From: Tubiluchus corallicola
Lineage: Eukaryota > Priapulida > Priapulimorpha > Priapulimorphida > Tubiluchidae
Direction of reading: 5' to 3'
Assembly (NCBI GenBank): GCA_030141605.1
Contig: JAQGDQ010000134.1
Span: 1-35,000, forward strand
DNA: 35,000 nt
The notes below the pieces were generated by a model that saw only the letters and a list, made by a program, of their open reading frames with translations, did not search any database and was not told where the DNA came from. Made by a program: the position numbers and the translations under genes. Below, piece after piece: positions 1 through 11,935 of this stretch. Position 1 is the first letter of the stretch, and every line of letters begins with the position of its first letter.

Positions 1-959
1 ATTATTTCTGGTTGATCTTAGACCTGGTTGTTCTCTCGTTGCTGGAATTAAAGAACATAAAAAGCAAGCCAAAAATATAAATCTGTTTTCATGTGTGTTT
101 TGAAAAGGAATTATTGGGTGTGAAGTAGTGAACAGTTTTATGTTTGGTGCTAAAATGTGAGGGATGCATAAGTTGATAGAGTGTACCATTTTTTACCCCC
201 GCTTTAAAACTAGCTACTGATCAGAATAGCCATACTAATAACCTAAAGCAAACTCATACAAACAATAAATTTGGTAATAATTTAATAAGCAAGCAAGAAA
301 TTTATGTATGGAACTCCCCCATCTATTATCAAACAATCAGAATGGAATCATTAACTGTTTTAAAAAAGAAACTGAAACAATACTAACTAAGCCAACTAAG
401 AAGATTCCAAAATCCTACTTACCTAAATGACAATAACTTCTTTAATTCAAACTTTGTACACCCATGTCCCCAATAACTGAAAGAGAAATTTCTTTAATTA
501 TAAATTCGCAACTCATAATTCATAAATGCTAATGTGTACAAATAATTTTTAATAGGTATGTATATACTAATGTAATGTGTAGATTGTAATAATTGATGAA
601 AATTTTGCTGTATTTATTATGTATTTAACTTATTGTATTGTACCTATTTTTTGTTATATATTATGTATTTAGTGTATATTGTAATAAATTTATATAAATT
701 TTATCTTACATTTATTATGTACTTTACTTATGGTATGGTGCCTATTATAGTAGTGTGAACCAATTGTATCTATGTATATAATTGCTTTTAGTTTTAATTT
801 TTATCCACCAGTAGTTTATAGTTTTGCACCGGACACATTTGCCTTTAACAGTGTTTTAGTTAAAATATTTTTAACACTGAGGATTGTAATCTATTTTGGT
901 GGCAAATAAAGTATATGTATATGTATATGTATATGTATACCAATTGTTTCTTCTTGCAG
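1..959 (+). other. Intron of the Ldh2-family gene (5' end outside window)
   Basis: No coding exon is recognisable before 960. The right half is the LINE-like end described separately; the left half is AT-rich with nothing I can name. Confidence 0.5.
540..941 (+). mobile_element. Probable LINE 3' end with (TATATG)n tail, in an Ldh2-gene intron
   Basis: AT-rich sequence with an internal imperfect 98-base duplication (about 613-648 against 711-746) runs into ggcaaataaag followed by about five copies of a TATATG hexamer. A polyadenylation-like AATAAA plus a short tandem tail is the usual end of a truncated LINE. There is no coding part, so clade is unknown. The tail ends only about 20 bases before the splice acceptor of exon 960. 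Confidence 0.4.
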
Positions 960-1148
960 GAAGTACATGATCCAGAAAAAGTACTGAAAGGCGGTGGACT
1001 TCTACCACTAGGAGGCACCGAGATAGGCAGTGGCTACAAAGGCTACGGTCTGGCGATGCTAGTGGAAATCTTCTGTGGGATACTAGGAGGAGCCGCTTAC
1101 GGGCCGAACGTTCGCAAGTGGATGAACACGACAATCGAGGCTGATCTG
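960..1148 (+). CDS. Ldh2-family gene, first exon in window (63 codons)
   Basis: The acceptor is ttcttcttgcag ending at 959 and the donor is GTAAGA at 1149. It holds the conserved glycine-rich GYKGYGLAMLVE block. An in-frame ATG at 915 lies in the intron microsatellite and is not a start. Confidence 0.93.
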
Positions 1149-4100
1149 GTAAGAATAATTTTTTATTGTAAGTTGTTTATTATATTGTCAAGCAGAAGTA
1201 CAATGATGAATACAAGGATTCTAATGAAGCCTTTTTTCCTGCCATCTAAATTCATTTTTTATTTTTTTGCAAGTGCACTAGTTTTTCATTTTTATAGCCA
1301 AATTCCACCAAATGTAACTCACTCCCTGACACAAAGGTTATTAAGGTACTGGATTAAATTTGTATTACTTGTATTTCTTTTGCACATGGGGTTCTTCCTC
1401 CACTAGCTACACAGAAAGTAGTTTGTTCAAGTTTATAACACATCACTCCGACTAGGGATAGATCTGACCAAAATTTGGAACCAATCCACAGATGGAGCCA
1501 GGATATCAGCCGGAGCTCGATCTCAGATGTCGGATGGTTTTTAAATTTGCATTAGTCGTCTGCACAATTATGCCGTTTGTTTTTATTAAATCTATAAATG
1601 TTTCGTGTGAAACAATGAACTTCTAAGTTTCTCTTCTACAGTTCATTATTAAAAACTATAAACTGCTGTAACTTAGAAAAATATTCCCATTTTTTGTGAT
1701 TGTACTGTCTTTTTTAAATGCTAATTTTAAATTGAAATTAAAAAGGTAATGAAGTTAATTACATTTAGGTTATACCTTCGAACTAGGTCATCTGTCATTG
1801 TGTTTCTGTTGATTTATTTCTGCTTAAGTAAGCAAATGTTTATGCTACTGATTCCTAAACTGGCAGAGTATTGCAAAGTATTCCCATTTGCTACCTAATT
1901 GCGCAATTATAAGAACACCTTAAGTCTGTACTTTACTTTTGAATTTTATTTATAATTATAACAGTAGCCCTAGCTATAATATCGAATTTCGTTGGGGCCA
2001 AAACCCCTAGGTTGGCCAAAGACACCAGTTATACTAAAAGTCTCCAGGTCAGTTATAAGCACAACCCCCTAGCACTCTATTGTATGTAGTATCATGTTTT
2101 TTTATTATTTGCAGGGTCAGTGTTTTATTGCCATCAATCCGGAAGCTTTTGCTCCAGGTTTTAAGGACAGGATGAGTGATTTGATGGGAATCTGCCGAAA
2201 CCTTGATCCGGTAACTCTTTTTCCTTTTAAAGAATCATATAATACTTTAGTTTTTATTCCATGAAACTTATAGTTCTTTTCTATAAAAAGATGGGAAATT
2301 TTTTGTGAAATATAAAAAAATTCTTTTTAGAGTCAAGATATAACAATTTAAGTGATGTTCATTTAATGTGTAAGTTGGGGATAACCCGGAGCATACTATG
2401 CTTGAATATGATTCATGTTTTGTCCAATCAAGTTTGTGTAGCCCATAACCATAAACCTTATGATGCAACCGTGTGCACAAACACATCTGTTTGGAAGTTC
2501 TTAAGACATAGAAATCTAAATTGGCATAGAAACTACTTTTACTAATTATTTATGATATTACTTTTCAGTTTTCAACTTGCAATAAAATAAACTCACATTT
2601 ATTAAATTTGAACTCTAGCAAAAATAAGGTATTTTTTATACCTATTGTTGTCTGGCATCTTCAAACCGATGTCCAGCGCTCAATAACAAGGCATATCACT
2701 AATGTTGAGTGGTTGTGGCAGAACTAGAACCTAGACTGTCATTAATTAAGACTTATCCATGTTGAGCGTAGCTCATAAGTTAATTTCGTCTGCTATGCCC
2801 ATAGCACTGCAATGCATTGCTAATTTGCAATTGTATAACTTTTATTTTTGTATTGTGCTAAATGGATGAATCAATAAATCTATTCTAAATTGAATCTAAA
2901 TGTAAAGCACTCAACGGTCAGGTTCATTTCGGCCATAGTAGGATGATTTGCCACAAACCTCAACATGATAAGATGGAAGAGGCATTGGATGCAGTGTTGC
3001 TGTTTATACAGTATTTATTGGAACGTACCATAATTTGAGGCTTTAGAGCGTTCAAAAAAGACCGTGCGATAATCAATAATTATACGATAATTTAGTAATA
3101 AGAAACAAAAAGCAAAAATGTGAAAAATTGTGCATTGAAAACATTCAGAACATTACTGCTAGCAAGTGGGAAGCGAATAAACGGTTTCATTGTAGTTACC
3201 TAGAAAAAGCAACCATTTCATAAAAGAATGTTCATGATGGCGACACCAAGGCTTGATTCTGCATGAACCCAAATTAGTGAAATTTCACTGTATTATGATG
3301 TATTTGATTTTACACTTGTTAATGCCAGTTATTTGTGTTATACTTACTTATTAAGTACATAATTATACAACAATTTGCTGTACAGTACATAATAATTTTG
3401 GATTTGGGGCAGTGTGGTGAAAAATATGATACTTTTTAGTCTGTAGTACTATAATCAGCATCATGCAAAACGGTAAATCTGAGGGATGTGAACGATACCT
3501 TTCAATAGTAGTTTAACCAGTAGTCGCTCATCTGTTTACCCCGACTTCTTAGCTGTGTTAGGCTTCTATACCTCAACTGTGTAGCAAGGGGAATGTGATT
3601 AAGATGGAACAGAGTCTTGATTAGAGCCAGGAACTTTCAAGTTGTAAGTCCCAGCATCATATTAACATCATTGTTATAATCATCTTTATAACTTTCCGAC
3701 CAATCTAACATTTCCCATGGAGTCTATTCAAGGCCTTAAATTAAGTACAGAGAAAAATTACTGTAATGTGTCAGTATAATTACTCTTAATGTGAGTAAAT
3801 TATTACTTGAAAATATTCAGTGGTTGGTAAAACAATGCCATATTCATGTCTGGGTTGAATAGCTTAGTTCTCTGATCTCTGTTCACCTCTATACTCAGTC
3901 TCGACTTTTTCACATTGCTTTCTTTTTGGCCAAATTTTGTTTCAAAAAACCAATAATTTTTGGATCTTTCCATTATGAAACGATATGCTTTTTTGTAATT
4001 TTCAAAATTTTTGCATGTTGACTGATGTGAAATGTTATTTTAATTCGGTACAATAATTATAACTCTTTTTGAAGCCAATTTACTAGCATTATGCAGGCCC

Positions 4101-6340
4101 GAGTGGCATGAAGCAGGGAATAATTTGAACGGCTTCATTTCATTAGATTGAGGGAGAGACGGAGGTTCTCGTCGCCGGAGATCCGGAGAGGAAGCACATG
4201 GCGAAGTGTGATAAAGAAGGAGGAATCCGGTATCATCCTAATCAGATCACACACATGGTAAGCTCCCATTGTTATCTTCCAGGCTAACGCCTATGTAGTG
4301 AAGCCGTGTGTGAAGATTGGACATGGTTGCCGTTGTTCATTACCTGTAGGTGCATTTGTTTAGCATGCTCTTGTGTTTTAGTGTGAGAAGTTAGATATCC
4401 ATTGGATAGTGCAAAACCCTGTTTTAATTGTATAGGCGCCTAAGTTGTTTGTTCAGTATGCTGCTGTTATAGATGAGTATGCCTCTCTTTTGCTTAAAGG
4501 TTGCTGTATAGATCCTCAAAGTGCATTTGTTTTCTTATTTTTATGTAAAGCTCTGAGTCTATAATAATTTATTTTTTAGCTTTATAGTTTCTGTTAGTAT
4601 GTACTTATTGTAAATTATTGATTTTTTTGTATCTGTTTAAAATATGTGCTTATGCATGTTTTGTATAGGCGTACATGTGTATGTAGGTGCATGCTCTTTT
4701 GTGTGTTAGAAATTTATTTATTAGTAAATTTTGTGTTTGTTTTATAATAGCGTAGGTAATGATTTAATTTCAAGTCATTTTCTGCTTATGCTTAATATTA
4801 ATGTTTTAATGCTTCTTCCTTATTTATTTGCATGTTTGTTGTGGCTTTATCCTCGTTTGATGTTCTTTTTTCTTGTTTTATATGGGAGTTTCAATTTTTC
4901 TTGCGATGACTGGCGAATAAAAGTCTGTCGCACAAACAGCCACCGTTTTTCACCCTTAATTTTGCTATTTATTCAAAATCCTGAATCAACATGATATTCA
5001 GTGAGCCTTTCTGGAATTTCACTATGCACATGCACAGTTATAGTACCTCAAATATTACATGTACTTTTATCCAGGTGCCTGTCCTCTGCCCAATGCTCAA
5101 ACAGACACACACCAAGCTAATGGTATACTCAAGTTACTATAAACACGAAATGTCATTTAAATATCAACAAAACGACATGTAACCCAAGTTAATTATACAG
5201 AATTTAGTTTACGTCAGTATCAGATAAGATGATAGCTAAATTAAATTATTTGACAAATGTTAATATGTCTCTTGTTCAAATAGCAGAACTAAACAGCATC
5301 AGCAATCGGCGGGTATAAATAAACACCTATTTCAATGACAGCAACAAAAGCATGGCAATGTCGATGTACACAGACCCGTAGTTATGGTTGCAGGATGCAA
5401 ATAACCTTTGTCTTTTTTACAATCATTATCAACCACTGGAACTATAAAAAGGCTTCCTGGGTTAGAATTATCTTGATTGGTTTCGTTCATTGTCACTGCC
5501 TGTCACCAGTTTGAGTCGTTTCCAAAGATAGTTGTGTTGTCATTTCACCATATATGTGAATTGAATTGAATTAAATTGACCATCACCTCACGATGCACTT
5601 CTCTGGTAAACATGGTCAGGTTTATCATTGTTACATCACATATCGTTACCTCTCTCTTTACACTTTTCTCTCCTGTTTTTGCTGTCACTAATAGCAAGTT
5701 TATCCTCATTTCTTTTTACTAATTAATCTTTGTTTCACTGTCAGAGTCTCTCAGTCCTTCTCACAGGCTCTCGCTTTTGAGGGCTCTGCTACACATCACA
5801 TAATTATTGTTATTGTGAGTAATAGAATAAGCTGGTGTAAAATTCTTTTTTCCATTCCATATTTTATTGTTGTTTGTCTAACTATTGTTGACAGGATATT
5901 TCAAAACTGTTTTGTTGTTATACTTTGCAGTATTGTACTATAAGCTTTATTTCCTTGTTTGTAATTATGTTTGAAATCAATAAATTATTAATGTTGTCAT
6001 CATCACCGCCATCGTCATCATTATCGTTGTTATTAATTCGGTGGGAGAAAAGCTAAAAAGCATAAAATCATCACTAAAAACCTGGTTTTAGCTGCTTGAG
6101 GCAGTGCGACATAACAAGGGCTGAACTGATTTAGCAATCTTGCACCATTTGCTTTGACTATAACAATCTTCAGTAATGCTTAAACAAAGGTTAATGTGAT
6201 CAAGTCTATGTTTCAAAGTTCCTTTCTGAGTTGATAAATGTGGAGAAAGTGTCAACTGTTAGTAATTCTTCTTGATATTTCCATTGCAGATTGAGCTAGC
6301 AAAAGATATGGGCGTAGAACCAATGAAAGTGCTACCATAA
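960..6340 (+). CDS. Ldh2-family malate/L-lactate dehydrogenase, C-terminal part (5' partial)
   Basis: Seen: four exons (960-1148, 2115-2210, 4147-4257, 6290-6340) have canonical AG/GT borders, lengths divisible by three and phase-0 joins; they encode 148 residues and a TAA stop. The first exon reads GGGLLPLGGTEIGSGYKGYG, the glycine-rich block of the Ldh2/malate dehydrogenase family (Pfam PF02615), followed by a helix rich in G/A. The second carries FIAINPEAF and the third VLVAGDPE, both typical of the C-terminal half of this family. Known: these enzymes use NAD(P) to interconvert 2-hydroxy acids such as malate or lactate and 2-oxo acids, and are unrelated in fold to classical MDH/LDH. Family members run to about 340-360 residues, so roughly the N-terminal 200 lie left of the window. 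No transit peptide can be judged. Substrate preference is not readable from this part. Confidence 0.93.
1149..2114 (+). other. Intron of the Ldh2-family gene
   Basis: 966 bases, AT-rich. An open frame continues from the exon to 1406 but has no conserved content. Nothing else recognised. Confidence 0.85.
2115..2210 (+). CDS. Ldh2-family gene, second exon in window (32 codons)
   Basis: The acceptor is ttatttgcag ending at 2114 and the donor is GTAACT at 2211. It encodes GQCFIAINPEAF then a helical DRMSDLMG segment. Confidence 0.92.
2211..4146 (+). other. Intron of the Ldh2-family gene
   Basis: 1936 bases holding one copy of an interspersed repeat (2722-2890) also found inverted near 12 kb. 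The remainder is AT-rich without recognisable features. Confidence 0.85.
2722..2890 (+). mobile_element. Interspersed repeat A, copy 1 (LINE-like 3' end)
   Basis: The stretch from about 2758 (gttgagcg) through aatggatgaatcaataaatc matches the reverse complement of 11936-12054 closely, and aactagaacctagac at 2722 matches the inverse of 12214-12228. The ATGAATCAATAAATCT ending resembles a LINE 3' terminus. In this copy the middle is shorter than in the other. Confidence 0.6.
4147..4257 (+). CDS. Ldh2-family gene, third exon in window (37 codons)
   Basis: The acceptor is ttcatttcattag ending at 4146 and the donor is GTAAGC at 4258. It encodes the VLVAGDPE motif and GGIRYHPNQI. Confidence 0.92.
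4258..6289 (+). other. Intron of the Ldh2-family gene
   Basis: 2032 bases. A (GAATT)-type tail at 5558-5580 and an aatcaataaattatta segment followed by CATCAT/GTC trinucleotide runs (5975-6040) look like ends of old retroposons. Open frames at 4731-5182 have no conserved content. Confidence 0.8.
5975..6040. repeat. Retroposon-like tail with degenerate CAT/GTC trinucleotide repeat
   Basis: The end aatcaataaatt is directly followed by imperfect ATC/GTT triplets. Similar degenerate triplets occur at 10575-10640 and 12110-12150. Confidence 0.4.
6290..6340 (+). CDS. Ldh2-family gene, terminal exon (16 codons plus TAA)
   Basis: The acceptor is tttccattgcag ending at 6289. It encodes IELAKDMGVEP and ends KVLP-stop. 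Confidence 0.9.
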   Translation: MELAKDMGVEPMKVLP

Positions 6341-7594
6341 ACTGTGTACGTGAAACAGGACACAATAATTTTAAATCTAATGTAGGGCCAGATCTCTGTG
6401 AGTTTGCATCGAAGTACCTATATAATTAGGATTGTAGATAGTAGACACGTTTGTTAACGTAGAAGTTTAGTAGCATTTTACCTACAGTGATGTTGATTGT
6501 TGATTGTTTTGTTGTTGTTGTTGTTGTTTAGAAAAGCAGCTGTACTATCTGTACAATTTACTTTTCTCCATTTCATTCATATCCCACAGCAAATTCTATA
6601 ACCTTTCACATGGTAAAAGTGTGGGCAGTGGTCACACAGCCATTGGACAACCTTTTCAGCCAAATGGAAGACACATTGTAAGTATTGTTTACGTTACATC
6701 GCTCAAAGTATTTTAGTGTAAAACAGTTTCAAATTACATCTTAGCTAGGTTTGAAAATTGTTTGGTTAAAATGTTTCAAATTTGCTTTGAGCTGCATTGT
6801 GACCACACAAACTGTTTTGAAAACTATTTTGAAGCGGCTTATACTTGCCATGTGAAAAGAGTGTCACATTGGATTCCATGGATTGTTTACTTTTATACTA
6901 TTTACATTTTAAGATGGGCTTAGGTCGACCTTGCGACGTAACTCAACTGTGAGCAACTTAACGACCCGGCAACTGGCCGCATATGGTACACTGCTAGTTC
7001 CGAGTATATCCAGTCAACATATGCAAGCTTACAATGCAACTCAATGCAACGCAACTCAGTTCCAGTGAGTTGCTCATAAAATACTTGCAGCATACGGTGT
7101 CCATCTAGTTTTAGCTGGGCATACCCAGTTTTAGCTGAGCATTGTTCATCAATGATTGTGGTCTGGTCAGAGATCTTTTCATCTGGGTGCGTTGTTACAC
7201 CTCACGGGAACTCGTATCTTCTTAGTTGCTGGAAATCAATCGCTGTCGACCTGAGCGTGTGTCTACTCCGAGTTCATCATGTCGCAGGTCATCCTAAGCT
7301 TGGCTTCATGCACACACACATAATATTACGCCTTTTGTAATCAAAAGATTTGCGAGGAAAATTTTAATATTTTTTAATAAAGTATCTAGTTTGATATTAG
7401 TTGTTTTCCTTTGTCTAGCTTCATTAAGATGGGAAGCTTGGGGTGTAGTGTTGTACCTCTTTAGGCATTTTTTTAAAAGGCAATTTTAGTCGCGTCACAA
7501 ATTTGTTCATTCTATGTTTTGTGCTTAGTGCGAAATTTCTCATATTGACAGTGTCTAATTTTCTTGAAGTTTGTTAAATTTTACTGAAAATAAA
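6341..7594 (+). promoter_or_regulatory. 3' UTR and candidate polyadenylation signals of the Ldh2-family gene
   Basis: The first AATAAA after the TAA is at 7376-7381 and another is at 7589-7594. If either is used, the 3' UTR is over 1 kb and contains an inverted-repeat element (about 6917-7306) and a (GTT)n run at about 6509-6529. A weaker, non-AATAAA signal nearer the stop cannot be excluded. Confidence 0.35.
6917..7306. mobile_element. MITE-like inverted-repeat element
   Basis: The left arm (ggcttaggtcgaccttgcgac from 6918) and the reverse complement of the right arm (agcttaggatgacctgcgac, ending 7301) match with a few changes, and weaker similarity goes about 20 bases further in. The interior has repeated gcaact units and a direct repeat of agttttagctgggcat. 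The length of about 390 bases with no transposase fits a non-autonomous DNA transposon. A clear target-site duplication is not visible. A 62-codon open frame inside is incidental. Confidence 0.5.
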
Positions 7595-8910
7595 GTTATT
7601 CAGACTTGAATAGTTAAAAATTTTAATATCATTGCTGCATTTCTAAACAATCGTTTGCTTATTGTTAGTTCATGTTGTTGTAACCAGTGTTATTTTCCAC
7701 TATTGAACATATTTTTCATATTTAAAAAGTGCAATTTGTCAGATTAACAGTTTTAAATGTTTGTTACAAGTCTCTGCAAATAATGTTTGCAACACAGGCA
7801 ATCATATTTTATCTTATGTAATTGAAAAGATATTTAATAAATGATAATGGTTTATTTTGTCATATACTATTTGATGTAAGCTAGATTTTAGTGTAAGGTA
7901 AGTCTTTAAATGTCTGTTGCAATGGAGGCAGCATGAGAAAGTTGAACAGTTGATTGCATAAATTGATTATTTGGCTTCTCCCTTCAGATAATTTACATGG
8001 TTATAAATGAATAATACCACAGATCTCACACTGGTAACATAAATGATAGTGACATCTTGTTGTACTAGAATTTTTATCTCTCTACAACTGAATATATTCT
8101 AGCTTGCCTGATTTTTCTTCTTATGTAGCAAGCAATATGTTTTAGCAATACAAATCAATCACAGTTTTTGTTTAGAAGTGTGAAGTCTACTATGTTGTTA
8201 TTATGTTGTTGTTAAACCAATTCCGTTCACTAGCTGTGCCAAAGTTGTTATTAGTAGTTATTTCAAAGTCTTGTTATTTGAAAGGTTTCAATGTTATTGA
8301 GCTTTGATGAACCATTTAAAAAACCAGTTGAGTCAGTAGTAGCAAAGTTTTTCAGTGATTGCAATGTAGAGCAAGGTGTCAGTCTTACCACAACCAGTAC
8401 TGTAATAAGTAGATACTGCTGATTGAGTATTAGGTACCAGCTTAATTGTATAAATAGGTAATCTCAGGTGCTTTACCTTTTTGGCCAGTATTTTTTTTTG
8501 ATAAATTGCCACATTTTTGTCAATGCGAAAAATGCGTGTGAACTTCTGTTGAACTACTAAAGCAATCGCTTGTGTTTTTTACTGTTAGGAAATGTTTAAA
8601 TTTATAAGCAAAAAAGTTATAAAGTTGAAATTGTATAAAAATTGTTGTGCTGTTGTAAAAATGATTGTTGTACGTTTTACTTACAAATACAATGTGAAGT
8701 GGTCAATTCCTGTATGAGATTACAATACATCTTAAATGGTTTATTGGTCAGGCTGACCAGTGACTGGAAGTTCCCACTGCTATAGTTTTTGGGTTACTCG
8801 CTTGTATTTAAAGGCCTATATGACACTAAAGACATAGAAGTTATTTTAACACATTATTATTACATAAAGAATTCATTGTTATTAAACAATAGAGACTTAT
8901 AAATTTAATT
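7595..8910. other. Intergenic AT-rich sequence, nothing recognised
   Basis: No open frame of note and no repeat I can identify on either strand; isolated splice-donor-like words only. Confidence 0.5.
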
Positions 8911-8916
8911 ACTTAC

Positions 8917-8967
8917 CTTATTCTGGTGGCGATTTTTGAACGCGTGTATTGCCGTAAAGATCGCCAT
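8917..8967 (-). CDS. Candidate first coding exon of an unidentified minus-strand gene
   Basis: On the minus strand, aaacATGGCG (ATG at 8967) opens 17 codons, MAIFTAIHAFKNRHQNK, ending exactly at a GTAAGT donor (8916). The surrounding 8930-9110 is much richer in CpG than its neighbours, as a promoter might be. I could not find a following exon to the left, so this may be an unrelated conserved patch. The peptide is not recognised. Confidence 0.25.
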
Positions 8968-9120
8968 GTTTCGCGTCTTTAGCGCAAGTGAGCGAGAATG
9001 ACATACATAGTGCAGAAGGCGCCTTTCATTACCGATGTCTGTTTTCCGGTCTTTGGTGACCTCGTGACTGGACTCATAACGTCATTTGTCTCGCGCAACT
9101 AAAAATTTATTACCGGTAAC
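8930..9120. promoter_or_regulatory. CpG-rich patch, possible promoter, with X-box-like palindrome
   Basis: Several CGCG/GCGC words occur in an otherwise AT-rich region, and TTACCGGTAA at 9110-9119 forms an RFX-like inverted half-site pair without spacer. Promoter identity is inferred from composition only. Confidence 0.25.
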
Positions 9121-10326
9121 AACGAAGTGATAAAAAATCAAAAGAAACAAGCTTTACAGTAAATTTATAATGATATAAATTGAATATTTGTAGTCAGAGT
9201 AGGATTTTAAGTTGTAGAAGCTTATATTATAGTGAAGGCTTAGTTTGACTTTAACTCTGTAATGCCATTCATTTCACCGCGAAGCCAGTTTTTGTCATGT
9301 AATGCCAAACTTTGCCATTAAATCATTGTGAGGCAAATGATGCATACTAAATTTTCACAAATAATTAAAGTCTATGGCAACTGTAAGGGCATATCTATAA
9401 TCTCTTAAAGCACAGTTAGCTTTTTACCATCATTTCGAGCACAGTAAGGAAATAATAGGTAGAATGTTCGAACATTATTGATCATCTATGGGGGAATATA
9501 CTAGGCTTGTCATTTCACGCATTTTCAATATTGGGTAAAATGTTTTTGCTGTTGCTATTGTTTGGTGGCATGGTTTACTGAAGTGTTTTTTTTTATATTG
9601 TGACATCACAATAAAGCACTTTTCCACAAAAATTGTTCAGTGATTGTCATCCGAAATGTAGAATGTTACTAAAGTTTTACGTTCTACAAATACGTGCAAG
9701 CAGAACTTACATGTGTGCGCATGTGCAACAAGCGAGTAATCCAATGCTTCGCAATTCGGACTAGCTTTTTTGTAACTCTCTCAGATTGCTCAAGACTTTT
9801 TGCTCATTCTGGTATAACTAGTGTTTTTGTTTTGTAAATGTTATAAGTTGTAGTTTGACTGCAATTTCGAATTAGAGGCTTATGAAAGAGAATTAGTAGT
9901 TCACTTTTGTTTCTGTATGTCTGTGCGTCTATCCATGAAAACTTATTGGTTGTACTTTCGTTTAATTATAAATGACAACTGTGTGAACCAGCCCTAAAAT
10001 TATGGTGCTATTGGTGAACTGGAAATTAGTAATATAGTCACCTGTCTGTTTTGGCTATTGCATTCTCTGACAAGGGTTGAGCTGTTTATCAATTGGGATA
10101 TCATAGCACATTTTTCCATATTTGTCATGTAGTAGGAAACATTAAAACCTTTCAGTGTCAATAAATTTTTCTTTCTGTTATGCTATTTCATTGATGATGA
10201 GTTACACTACACATTGAGAGCCTTTTATTTGAGTCAATATCTTTGTTACTGTTATTATTATTATTGTCTTCCAATAAAAGGGGAAATAAAAAAATTTATA
10301 TTTTAGCATATTACACATATCGGTTG
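9121..10326. other. Intergenic AT-rich sequence
   Basis: No gene or named repeat recognised. A short hairpin attgtgacatcacaat lies near 9598-9613. Confidence 0.5.
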
Positions 10327-10455
10327 TCTGATGAGTTTAATTTAAATTCATTTAAATTATTAACACTCAATTTAAATTTACAGATAAAGTAGATAAGTAC
10401 ATTACAATACCACACTATACATTACAACACAATAAAAAGTACATTAAAATAATTT
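10327..10455. repeat. Direct repeat pair, copy 1
   Basis: From tttaatttaaatt through taacactcaatttaaattt to acattaaaataattt, this recurs in the same orientation at 10682-10802, offset about 348 bases. Confidence 0.8.
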
Positions 10456-10681
10456 CCTTCTCAGCAAATTTTATTATTATCTACTTTTTAATTGTCACAG
10501 GTATCTGTATTTTATATTTTTATGATGTTGTGTACTTCGAAGTATTAGTAGCTTTCTAATTTTTTCCTTGCTACTATACTCTTGCTGTTGCTGCTGACAT
10601 TAATAATGACGACGACAACGTTGATGATGATGATGACAGTATTATTGGTAGTAAATATAAACTGATTATGCTTTCCATTGA

Positions 10682-10802
10682 TCTGTTAGTTTAATTTCAT
10701 TTAATTTATTAACACTCAATTTAAATTTACAGATAATGTACGTAAGGTATAATATTACAAAACTATGCATTTACAACAATAAAAAGTACATTAAAATAAT
10801 TT
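10682..10802. repeat. Direct repeat pair, copy 2
   Basis: Diverged second copy of 10327-10455 with small indels. Between the two is a trinucleotide (GAT/GAC) patch at 10600-10640. Read on the minus strand both look like an AT-rich retroposon 3' end. Confidence 0.8.
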
Positions 10803-11930
10803 TTTTGAGTGTTTGGGAGACAAAGAGAAAAACTGCTTACATGTGTCTTTTATTTTAAGAAAGTTACCAATATCAATAAAACACAATCTTTTACTGATTA
10901 ATAATTTACGTCAGTTTTATACGTACTAATAATTACACTTTTAACATTTGTGCTAAATAATCTAAAAATCATATTAATTTCTGTAACTATTATTCATATA
11001 GGCTTGTATTTCAATACTTCAATACAACCATGCATTAGATTTTAACTTTTGTGAAATGCTAGGTACAGGAAAGAGCAACCGTTTTTAATAGAAAGTTCGA
11101 ACCAAATAAAACCTTAGAAGATCAGATAAAGTGTTTACAGTTTTCTTATTGGCATTGTAATACTAGTAGCGGAAATTTCGGATCTAATACTGTTTTCCAT
11201 GATATACATAAAAACAGACCCAACGTTGGTACAAAATGTAGCTGAATTAGTTGCAAGATCTCGCGCTAGATGGCGGCAAGGTAATAAAACATGACGTATT
11301 TGCGTTCACTATGAACAGATGGAGTAGTTAGATTAGAACTATCATCTTACTGTTATCTTTTGATAGGGAATTCCACTAAGTAATCCCAGTTAAATACATT
11401 TTTCTTCTCAATTATAGGTTATAACATCGTGTGCAATAATGTCTTACCAGCGTCGGAAATAACGCCACTTATTAGTTATTACTGAATCAACTAACTTTAG
11501 TCAGTTGCAAATTTACAAAATTATCCTTAATTTCATATGTTGAACATAAAACTTGCAACTGTTTTGCATTTTCAGAAAACAGACTTGGCAGCATCTATAT
11601 GTACATCCATTGTCTTATTTTAGATTTAGAAGAGATGCTTGATAACAAACCAGATACCAGTCTCGTCACGGCCATCTTGATCCGCAGCGTGCTGTGATGT
11701 ATAAGATATCATTCTTTCACATTGTTTCAAATTTGCTCGATAGGTAACTCTACGATGGTTTTCTGAAATTTCTTAGAAAATGTGATTTGAAGATGATTGC
11801 TTTTTGCCTGTTGGGTAGTTTGTTTGCTAGCTGGTTCTTTAACTGACTCTGGTTAGCGTGCGTGTCTTGTTGTGGTCAATGGATTTGTTGACCTGTTAGT
11901 TGGCTTGGCTGTCTGGTTGGTTGTTTAGAT
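10803..11930. other. Intergenic AT-rich sequence
   Basis: No gene is recognised. Two small CpG-bearing patches (11260-11290 and 11665-11695) contain ATGGCGG- or ATGGCC-like words but lead into no sustained frame. Confidence 0.45.
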
Positions 11931-11935
11931 TTTAG

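Noticed and set aside
915-959. ATG at 915 as the start of the dehydrogenase
   Set aside because: It lies in the TATATG microsatellite before a good splice acceptor, and about half of the family length would be missing.
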